NCBI GenBank assembly: GCA_918241715.1
Contig: CAKJYB010000042.1
Span: forward strand, 1 to 32,363
Direction of reading: 5' to 3'
Source: Clostridiales bacterium
GTDB taxonomy: Bacteria > Bacillota > Clostridia > Christensenellales > UBA1242
DNA length: 32,363 nt
Within the stretch, counting starts at the first letter, position 1. Every line of letters begins with the position of its first letter. Of this stretch, positions 27,275 through 32,363 are shown piece after piece. The notes below the pieces were generated by a model. That model was not told where the DNA came from. It made no database searches and saw only the letters and a list, made by a program, of their open reading frames with translations. The position numbers were made by a program, and so were the translations under genes.

Positions 27275-28343
27275 CAAAAAAGAAGAATTAGAGAAAATAA
27301 AACTCATGCACGAAAAATTGCAAGCGCTTGCAATGAAAAAAGGCTCAATAAATGAAGAAGACGTTTATTTTGCTCTTTTGAAAGTTGGAGACAACGCAAA
27401 AAATGTGGACAAGTTTTTGGAACTTCTCAAAAAACGTGGTGTAAAAATCATAAAGAGCACAGAAGACGAAGATCTTTTGAAAGACAACTTTTCTGATCTT
27501 GTTATGTCAGCAAGCGTGGACGACCCTGTAAAGATGTATCTTAAGGACATAGGAAAAGTCCCACTTTTGAGTGCTGAAGAAGAAAAAGACCTTGCAAAGA
27601 GAGTTATGGATGGAGACGAATATGCAAAGAAGAAACTTTGCGAATCCAACCTTAGACTTGTTGTCAGCGTTGCAAAAAAATATGTTGGAAAGACATCAAT
27701 GTCATTTTTGGATTTAATTCAAGAAGGAAACATGGGACTTCTTCGTGCAGTTGACAAATTTGACTACACAAAGGGATTTAAGTTTTCGACATACGCAACT
27801 TGGTGGATTAGACAGGCCATCACACGTGCTATGGCAGATCAGTCCAGAACAATCCGTATTCCTGTTCACATGGTTGAAACAATCAACAAATATGTGAAAG
27901 TAAGCAGAACTTTGATGCAAAAACTTGGAAGAGAACCAACCATTGAAGAAATTGCCAAAGAACTTGGAATGAGTGTTGAAAAGGTTATGGAAATCCAAAA
28001 GACAGCCCAAGACCCAATTTCACTTGAAACGCCAATGGGAGAAGAAGATGACGGAAAAATGGCAGACGTCATTGAAGACGAAACAGCAAAATCACCGATT
28101 GAATTTGCTACACAAAGTTTGCTTAGAGAACAACTTTTGGCAGTTATTGACACTCTTACACCAAGAGAACAAGAAGTTATCAGACAAAGATATGGACTTT
28201 TGGACGGAAAGCAAAAGACCTTGGAAGAAGTTGGAAAAGAATTCTCTGTTACAAGAGAACGTATCAGACAGATTGAAGCAAAAGCACTTAAAAAACTTAA
28301 AAACCCAAGCAGAAGCAAAAGACTTATTGATTTTGTTGAATAG
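27261..28343 (+). CDS. rpoD: Primary sigma factor RpoD (SigA)
   Basis: Housekeeping sigma factor, 360 residues, started at ATG 27261 behind TTGGAGGAA and overlapping dnaG by 14 bases. Seen: an N-terminal region 1.1-like part; region 1.2 ([22 protein letters not shown]); region 2 with [24 protein letters not shown] and the -10-binding [16 protein letters not shown]; region 3 ([17 protein letters not shown]); region 4 with [16 protein letters not shown] and [17 protein letters not shown] for the -35. This matches the TTGACA/TATAAT promoters seen across the window. Confidence 0.97.
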   Translation: MSEDNKKEELEKIKLMHEKLQALAMKKGSINEEDVYFALLKVGDNAKNVDKFLELLKKRGVKIIKSTEDEDLLKDNFSDLVMSASVDDPVKMYLKDIGKVPLLSAEEEKDLAKRVMDGDEYAKKKLCESNLRLVVSVAKKYVGKTSMSFLDLIQEGNMGLLRAVDKFDYTKGFKFSTYATWWIRQAITRAMADQSRTIRIPVHMVETINKYVKVSRTLMQKLGREPTIEEIAKELGMSVEKVMEIQKTAQDPISLETPMGEEDDGKMADVIEDETAKSPIEFATQSLLREQLLAVIDTLTPREQEVIRQRYGLLDGKQKTLEEVGKEFSVTRERIRQIEAKALKKLKNPSRSKRLIDFVE

Positions 28344-28351
28344 GAGAGAGT

Positions 28352-29053
28352 ATGAATATTGAAAGTATATTGAAATATCAAAAAGCAGATGAAGAACTTT
28401 ACAAGGTAGAACAGAAACTTGTAAACAGCGCCTACAGAAAAAAAGGAAACGAACTTGCTGGAATTGCAAAAAGAGCACAGGCAAGATCAATTGAACTTGA
28501 AAACGAAGCAGAAAAACTTATTGCAGAACTTGACGACATAAAACAAAAATATGGAGTAAACAAGTCAAAGGCAGACGAAATTTTGGGGCTTAACATTGAA
28601 AACTCAACAGAAGAAGATTTGGAAAAACTTTCTGCACTTAAAACAAAGGTTGCAACAAATTTAAATATTTTGGAAAAACTTTTGCAAAAGTGTGCTGAAA
28701 ACATAAATCATATTTTGGCAGAATTCAACAAGACCAAAAAGATGTATGACGATGCAAGAACTCAATTTGCAGTATGCAAAGAGAAAATGGAAGAAGAGAC
28801 AAAACTCTTGGAGCCAGAAAAGAAGAGAATTGCAGAAGAACTTAAAAAACTTGAAAAAGACGTTGACGAAAAACTCTTGGCAGAATACAAGAAGAAACGT
28901 GCAGAAAACATTTTTCCTGTCATTGTTCCACTTGAAAGGGACAACTTCTGTGGAAGATGCAGAATGGAACTTCCAAAACTTGAGACGGCAAGAATTAAAG
29001 AGACGGGAGTTATCACATGCGAACACTGCAAACGTTTTGTTTATAAGGCATAA
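28352..29053 (+). CDS. Coiled-coil protein with C4 zinc ribbon (COG1579 type)
   Basis: 233 residues behind ATAGGAGAGA, eight bases after rpoD. Residues about 5-180 are a long charged antiparallel coiled coil; residues 198-230 hold a zinc ribbon, CGRC and CEHC. This is the CT398/PF02591-like architecture found widely in bacteria, often near rpoD or dnaG in Bacillota, with no agreed role; nucleic-acid or flagellar secretion links have been proposed in other phyla. Third gene of the dnaG-rpoD transcript, followed by a strong terminator. Confidence 0.85.
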   Translation: MNIESILKYQKADEELYKVEQKLVNSAYRKKGNELAGIAKRAQARSIELENEAEKLIAELDDIKQKYGVNKSKADEILGLNIENSTEEDLEKLSALKTKVATNLNILEKLLQKCAENINHILAEFNKTKKMYDDARTQFAVCKEKMEEETKLLEPEKKRIAEELKKLEKDVDEKLLAEYKKKRAENIFPVIVPLERDNFCGRCRMELPKLETARIKETGVITCEHCKRFVYKA

Positions 29054-29058
29054 CAAAC

Positions 29059-29090
29059 AAAGGAACAGAAATCTGTTCCTTTATTTTTTG
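29059..29090. terminator. Terminator of the dnaG-rpoD operon
   Basis: A perfect 10-bp stem, AAAGGAACAG (29059-29068) with CTGTTCCTTT (29073-29082), loop AAAT, then ATTTTTT. On the minus strand it lies at the end of the convergent cysteine desulfurase gene. Confidence 0.9.
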
Positions 29091-30220
29091 TTTGTTTTTA
29101 GCAAAATTTTGATTGCGAAAACAAGTTTTTCAATTTCTTGATAGGTGTTGAAATAAGAAAGAGACACTCTGACGGCACCGAAAGTTGCCGTGCCAAGGGC
29201 CTTATGTTTTAGTGGCGCACAATGCAAACCACTCCTTACGCAAATGTTCCACCTTTCGTCAAGATAGTTTGCAACATCTGCAGAGCCCACGTCTTTTATG
29301 TTAAAGGCAAACACGCCAAATGTGTTTTCTGTTTTTGTGTAAATTTCGACTGGAAGTTTTGAAAGTTCATAGTGAAGATAAGTCGTCAAATCTTCCAATT
29401 TTGATTGAATTTGACAAAAATTTTCTTCAACAAAATTTATCCCTTCGCAAAAACCAAGAATGGCAGGGGTGTTTAGCGTTCCGGCTTCCAATCTTTCTGG
29501 CAGAGATTGTGGCATTGACAGAGCAAGAGAATTTGTGCCTGTTCCACCAAACCGGTATGGGTTTATATCAAATTCTCCGTTCAAGCATAAACAGCCCACG
29601 CCTTGTGGAGAATAAAAACCTTTGTGTGGGGCAAGGGCGAGAATGTTTATGTTTTGTTTTTGCATGTCGTAAATCACATGTCCACCACCTTGAGCACCAT
29701 CTACAAGAAACAAAATGGCCTTTTCTTTAAGTTTTGCTCCAATGGAGTCAATGTCGGCAATATCTCCGTTGACATTTGAAATATGGTTGCAGATGACAAG
29801 ATAAGTTTTGTCTGTGATACACTTTTCTATATCTTCCCAAACGACACCCAGTTTTCCCGATTGTCCGGCAACGCTGTAAGAAAATTCGGGGTCTATTTCT
29901 TTTAGGTGTTCAAGTGGACGTAAAACAGAGTTGTGTTCGTTTATGGTGCAAACAACGTGCCCACCTTTTCTGTGGGTGCCAAATATTGCCATGTTAAGTG
30001 CGTCTGTGCAGTTTAGCGTAAAAACGACATTTTCTGGACTTGTGCCAACATGATTAGACACCAAAAGACGTGTTTTTTCGATTTCGGAAGCAGTTTTTAT
30101 CGCTTGTTTGTGTCCACTTCTGCCGGGATTTGCAGAAAAAATATTGAGAGAATTAAGCACTGCTCTCTGCACATTTTTTGGTTTTACAAGCGTCGAAGCT
30201 GAATTGTCAAAATAAATCAT
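29081..30220 (-). CDS. Second cysteine desulfurase-like PLP enzyme
   Basis: 379 residues, class V aminotransferase fold. I start at ATG 30220 (MIYFDNSAST) with AAAGGGGAAG upstream; the longer frame to 30307 overlaps the divergent gene. Key residues are present: PLP lysine K200 (APHKGFYSPQG), DGAQGGGH in the cofactor pocket, and catalytic cysteine C334 (RSGLHCAP). It resembles the family of NifS-like proteins found apart from the isc and suf operons and often near selenium genes in Clostridia. Divergent from a DUF3343 gene, which fits a sulfur/selenium-transfer role. Distinct from sufS. Confidence 0.9.
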   Translation of the reverse strand: MIYFDNSASTLVKPKNVQRAVLNSLNIFSANPGRSGHKQAIKTASEIEKTRLLVSNHVGTSPENVVFTLNCTDALNMAIFGTHRKGGHVVCTINEHNSVLRPLEHLKEIDPEFSYSVAGQSGKLGVVWEDIEKCITDKTYLVICNHISNVNGDIADIDSIGAKLKEKAILFLVDGAQGGGHVIYDMQKQNINILALAPHKGFYSPQGVGCLCLNGEFDINPYRFGGTGTNSLALSMPQSLPERLEAGTLNTPAILGFCEGINFVEENFCQIQSKLEDLTTYLHYELSKLPVEIYTKTENTFGVFAFNIKDVGSADVANYLDERWNICVRSGLHCAPLKHKALGTATFGAVRVSLSYFNTYQEIEKLVFAIKILLKTNKK

Positions 30221-30294
30221 ATCTTCCCCTTTAAACAAAAATTGCTTATTATCAATATAATATTTTAGGGGAGTTTTTGTGAATAAGGAGCAAC

Positions 30295-30552
30295 ATGAAC
30301 TACACACTTGCCGTTTTCAAAACCAGACACGCTTCGCTTCGTTTTGCAAATCTTCTTCGTGAAAACAATATACCGGTTGCAATTGTAAATACTCCATACG
30401 AAATTGGAAATGTATGTGGAATTTCTGTAAAGTTTTTGTATGACTTTTTGTTTTATGCAAAGAGAATTATCATGCAGAGAGATTTTGTTTACAACTTTGA
30501 TGGATTTTATGCGATGTATGCAAATGGAAGATGGGGCAGACTGAACGAATGA
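30295..30552 (+). CDS. DUF3343 protein, putative Se/S carrier
   Basis: 85 residues behind ATAAGGAG. It has the DUF3343 outline: a beta-alpha-beta start (YTLAVFKTRHASLRFANLLRENNIPVAIVNTP) and one conserved-type Cys-Gly (C41-G42). DUF3343 proteins are proposed sulfur or selenium carriers and accompany YedF or cysteine desulfurases. Here it is divergent, 74 bases away, from such a desulfurase. The C-terminal half (residues 43-85) is longer and more aromatic than I would expect for the family. Confidence 0.7.
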   Translation: MNYTLAVFKTRHASLRFANLLRENNIPVAIVNTPYEIGNVCGISVKFLYDFLFYAKRIIMQRDFVYNFDGFYAMYANGRWGRLNE

Positions 30553-30578
30553 AAAAGAGCATATATTTGCTCTTTTTT
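30553..30578 (+). terminator. Terminator after the DUF3343 gene
   Basis: A stem of about 8 bp, AAAGAGCA before a TATATT loop and TGCTCTTT after it, then a T run. It abuts the -10 of the next gene. Confidence 0.75.
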
Positions 30579-30586
30579 GATAAAAT
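30578..30586 (+). promoter_or_regulatory. Lytic transglycosylase promoter, predicted leaderless start
   Basis: Extended -10 TGA-TAAAAT (hexamer 30581-30586) ends six bases before ATG 30593; no good -35 and no Shine-Dalgarno site. Confidence 0.45.
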
Positions 30587-30592
30587 AATCTT

Positions 30593-31120
30593 ATGAAAAT
30601 CTTTGCCTTTTCTTTTATTGCTGTTTCAATGTTGTTTTTGTCTGTTTTTGGTGTCAATTGTTTTTACGGCTATCTTTTTCCAACAAAATTTAAGGAAGAA
30701 GTTGCAAGTGCATCGACGTCCTTTGGTGTTGACAGGGCTGTGATATATTCTGTTATCAATGTTGAGAGTGGTTTTCAAAAAGATGCAGTTTCAAGAAAGG
30801 GTGCAATTGGACTTATGCAACTCATGCCAGACACGGCAAATGAGATTGCCCAAAAACTTGACATAAAAAGTTTTGACTTAAAAAATCCACAGGACAACAT
30901 AACTCTTGGCACATTTTATTTTTCCACACTCAAAAAGAGATTTAAAGATGAGAAAACTGCACTTTGTGCATATAATGCTGGCCCATCAAATGTTTCGTTG
31001 TGGCTTTTAAACAAAAAATATAGTGATGACGGGAAAACGCTAAAAAACATTCCTTTTAAGGAGACAAGAGAATATATTGAAAAAATAAACAAAAACTTAA
31101 AATATTATTCAAAAAAATAA
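30593..31120 (+). CDS. Membrane-anchored lytic transglycosylase (SLT domain)
   Basis: 175 residues. A single N-terminal helix (about 3-27) anchors or exports it; residues about 40-165 are an SLT lysozyme-like domain with catalytic E58 in VINVESGFQKDAVSRKGAIGLMQLMP and the later ALCAYNAGP motif. It should cleave peptidoglycan glycan strands outside the membrane. Its small size and lack of cell-wall-binding repeats resemble YjbJ/CwlQ-type or sporulation-type enzymes. The start is fixed by the helix at residue 3, yet there is no ribosome site. Confidence 0.9.
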   Translation: MKIFAFSFIAVSMLFLSVFGVNCFYGYLFPTKFKEEVASASTSFGVDRAVIYSVINVESGFQKDAVSRKGAIGLMQLMPDTANEIAQKLDIKSFDLKNPQDNITLGTFYFSTLKKRFKDEKTALCAYNAGPSNVSLWLLNKKYSDDGKTLKNIPFKETREYIEKINKNLKYYSKK

Positions 31121-31158
31121 ATGCGAAATCGATTTTTGTCAGTAATTTCGCATTTTTC
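31119..31158. terminator. Bidirectional terminator
   Basis: An 11-bp stem, AAATGCGAAAT (31119-31129) with ATTTCGCATTT (31145-31155), 15-base loop, flanked by A and T runs. It is placed to end both the transglycosylase gene and the minus-strand kinase gene. Confidence 0.75.
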
Positions 31159-31169
31159 AGAATTTTTAT

Positions 31170-31634
31170 TTATATTTTTATTTCAATTTTTGTTTTATTT
31201 ATTTTGTCAAAACCCTCTTCAAAAGTTGGCATTTCAAAAATATCAAAATATTTGTCAATAACATAATCTGGAACAACTCTTCTTCTGCCTTTGTTTAGTT
31301 TGTGGCAGATTTCTTTTGGTGTGTCAATGACGATGGCAACCTTTTCTGCAGGAGTGTTTCCAAGTGCATCAAAAACATATTTTCTTGTCTGCCTGTTTAT
31401 GTTTGTTGCATCAATGACTACGTCTTTTTGTTGTTTAAGAGCCTTGTTCATTCTTTCGTATAAGGTGGAAAAGACTGCTTCATTTTGCGTTTGTATGTTT
31501 TCGTCTCCAAAAAGTTCTTTTCTTATTGCGTCGCTTGAAAGAATGATTGTGTTGTCATTCAAAAACTCTCTTTTTGCGTAAGTGCTTTTTCCACAGGCTG
31601 GTGGTCCAACAAGAAAAATTAACTTCGGCTTCAA
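31170..31634 (-). CDS. P-loop kinase resembling the 5' polynucleotide kinase domain
   Basis: 154 residues from TTG 31634, chosen because AAGGAG lies six bases upstream; ATG 31664 is an alternative that would overlap the HAD gene by 17 bases. Walker A is GPPACGKST (10-18). LSSDAIRKELFG, VVIDATNINRQTRK and GRRRVVPDYVI follow the order seen in T4 Pnk-type kinases (acid/base Asp, DxTNxN, then the lid with arginines and VP-x-VI). The FE-x-P...EG pattern near the end also fits. It lies 13 bases downstream of a HAD phosphatase gene. The substrate (nucleic-acid 5'-OH or a small molecule) cannot be told from sequence. Confidence 0.85.
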   Translation of the reverse strand: MKPKLIFLVGPPACGKSTYAKREFLNDNTIILSSDAIRKELFGDENIQTQNEAVFSTLYERMNKALKQQKDVVIDATNINRQTRKYVFDALGNTPAEKVAIVIDTPKEICHKLNKGRRRVVPDYVIDKYFDIFEMPTFEEGFDKINKTKIEIKI

Positions 31635-31647
31635 ATCTTTCTCCTTT

Positions 31648-32070
31648 TTAGATTTCGTTGACATTATAGCATTCAAATCCAGCTGCTCGTGCAGGTGCAA
31701 GATGTTTTTCTTTGTCATCAACAAAAACAATATCTTCGCTTTTTAGTCCAAGTTTTGCTTGGTACTCTTTAATCACATCTACTTTTTTGGTTGAAGAAGA
31801 AACAAAAATTATGTTTTGGTCTTCGATGTGAGGAAAGTGTTTTTCAAGCCAGAAATATTTTTGTTGAATCTCGTTGTTTGTGTCAACAACGCCAACAACA
31901 TAAATCTTTTTTGGGTTAACCTTTTCCAAAAGTTTTTGCATCTTTGCATTTGGTTTAAGTTTTGAGAAAGGTTTTTCAAACAACAATTCTCTAAGAGTTG
32001 GAGCCTTGTCAGGACACTCCGAAAGTGTGCCTTCATAATCTACAAAAATTGTCTTTTTTGTTAAATCCAT
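31648..32070 (-). CDS. HAD-family hydrolase with DxE motif I
   Basis: 140 residues behind TGAGGAG. HAD motif I is FVDYEGTL: the nucleophile Asp is kept, but the Asp two residues later, normally the general acid/base, is Glu. Motif II may be VVGVVDTN, the lysine is in the SSSTKK-KVDVIKEY region, and motif IV is VFVDDKEKHLAPA. The end (DD...AR-A-GFECYNV) resembles the close of the T4 Pnkp 3' phosphatase. It follows tRNA-Leu by 21 bases and precedes the kinase in the same direction. Confidence 0.85.
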   Translation of the reverse strand: MDLTKKTIFVDYEGTLSECPDKAPTLRELLFEKPFSKLKPNAKMQKLLEKVNPKKIYVVGVVDTNNEIQQKYFWLEKHFPHIEDQNIIFVSSSTKKVDVIKEYQAKLGLKSEDIVFVDDKEKHLAPARAAGFECYNVNEI

Positions 32071-32091
32071 AACCTACTCCTCAGTTTTTTT

Positions 32092-32174
32092 TGGTGGGGA
32101 TAACAGGAGTTGAACCTGCACCCTTACGGACTGGAACCTAAATCCAGCGCGTCTGCCAATTTCGCCATACCCCC
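32092..32174 (-). tRNA. tRNA-Leu (anticodon TAG)
   Basis: An 83-base class II cloverleaf on the minus strand with encoded CCA. Acceptor GGGGGTA pairs with TATCCCC, anticodon stem CTGGA/TCCAG encloses TTTAGGT, the short variable arm is closed by CC/GG, and the T loop TTCAACT is standard. It reads CTN-type leucine codons. It lies six bases after the mini-lipoprotein stop and 21 bases before the HAD gene, so it is probably part of their transcript. Confidence 0.95.
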
Positions 32175-32180
32175 ATGTGT

Positions 32181-32291
32181 TTAATAAACTGGATAATTGC
32201 GTGGAAAACCTGCATCGTGAACCAATTCAGATTTTCTGCCACAACCACAAACTAACAAAGCCAGACAAAAAATTATAATTACGTTTTTCAT
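32181..32291 (-). CDS. Putative mini-lipoprotein, 36 aa
   Basis: A 36-codon frame from ATG 32291 to TAA 32181. It begins with a basic-plus-hydrophobic signal (MKNVIIIFCLALLV) leading to a lipobox-like VCGC with C17 as the likely lipidated cysteine, then a short polar tail (GRKSELV, ending FPRNYPVY). The CG-x-K plus PR-x-YP outline recalls LptM-type mini-lipoproteins of Gram-negatives, which would be unexpected here; I treat that as resemblance only. A perfect consensus promoter lies immediately upstream. tRNA-Leu follows by six bases. Confidence 0.55.
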   Translation of the reverse strand: MKNVIIIFCLALLVCGCGRKSELVHDAGFPRNYPVY

Positions 32292-32298
32292 GATGTTG

Positions 32299-32327
32299 AT
32301 TATAATAATGTTATGATTAGTTGTCAA
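32299..32327 (-). promoter_or_regulatory. Perfect sigma-A promoter of the lipoprotein-tRNA-HAD-kinase unit
   Basis: Minus strand: TTGACA (complement of 32322-32327), 17-bp spacer, TATAAT (complement of 32299-32304). The -10 ends seven bases before ATG 32291, so the mini-lipoprotein frame would be leaderless; no Shine-Dalgarno site is present. Confidence 0.85.
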
Positions 32328-32363
32328 TTTAGCAAATAAAAAATATAAAATTGAAAAAAATAC

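Noticed and set aside
32070-32363. Integration site of a genomic island at tRNA-Leu
   Set aside because: No integrase, no repeat of the tRNA 3' end elsewhere in the window, and no change in base composition.

Overview
This window is AT-rich chromosomal DNA from a low-GC Gram-positive bacterium, most likely an uncultivated Clostridia-like Bacillota lineage. The assignment rests on gene content: yqzL-recO, AddAB rather than RecBCD, a SUF operon with SufU and no SufA, dnaG directly followed by the primary sigma factor, a DUF3343 protein, and purine-rich AGGAG ribosome sites with frequent TTG/GTG starts. Base composition and codon use look even throughout. I see no insertion sequence, prophage, CRISPR array or rRNA.

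Layout. 1-1147: a tiny cysteine-rich peptide gene with its own terminator, then yqzL and recO. 1142-2005 (-): an orphan protein convergent with recO. 2091-9197: a Myb-like DNA-binding protein, then addB and addA (overlapping ATG/TAA), encoding the double-strand-break helicase-nuclease. 9359-12043: an 894-residue protein with an ExbB/MotA-like three-helix membrane domain, long coiled coil, five 7-residue repeats and ten AT-hook (GRP) motifs. This is the most unusual gene here. 12086-13316 (-): a small membrane protein and a PflX-like radical SAM protein. 13456-15374: a CNNM/CBS/CorC membrane protein, a possible SecB-fold protein and tRNA-Gly(CCC). 15513-20338: a tightly overlapped sufC-B-D-S-U operon with a palindromic operator candidate at its promoter. 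20406-21191: a GGDEF diguanylate cyclase. 21326-23240: groES-groEL without a visible CIRCE element. 23371-25315: an RCK_C membrane protein and, on the other strand, an unrecognised coiled-coil protein. 25502-29053: dnaG, rpoD and a zinc-ribbon coiled-coil protein. 29081-30552: a second cysteine desulfurase divergent from a DUF3343 gene. 30593-31120: a membrane-anchored lytic transglycosylase. 31170-32291 (-): mini-lipoprotein, tRNA-Leu(TAG), HAD phosphatase and polynucleotide-kinase-like P-loop kinase, all in one direction.

Two themes cross the window. First, most genes have good Shine-Dalgarno sites, but addB, the radical SAM gene, the lytic transglycosylase and the mini-lipoprotein have none; each has a sigma-A type -10 hexamer ending 6-7 bases before its ATG, which predicts leaderless mRNAs. 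Second, DNA maintenance (recO, addAB, dnaG, the AT-hook membrane protein), Fe-S/sulfur handling (suf, radical SAM, Fe-S AddB, second desulfurase) and possible RNA/DNA end repair (the HAD plus kinase pair beside a tRNA) sit close together. All functional statements are from reading the sequence; no database search was run.
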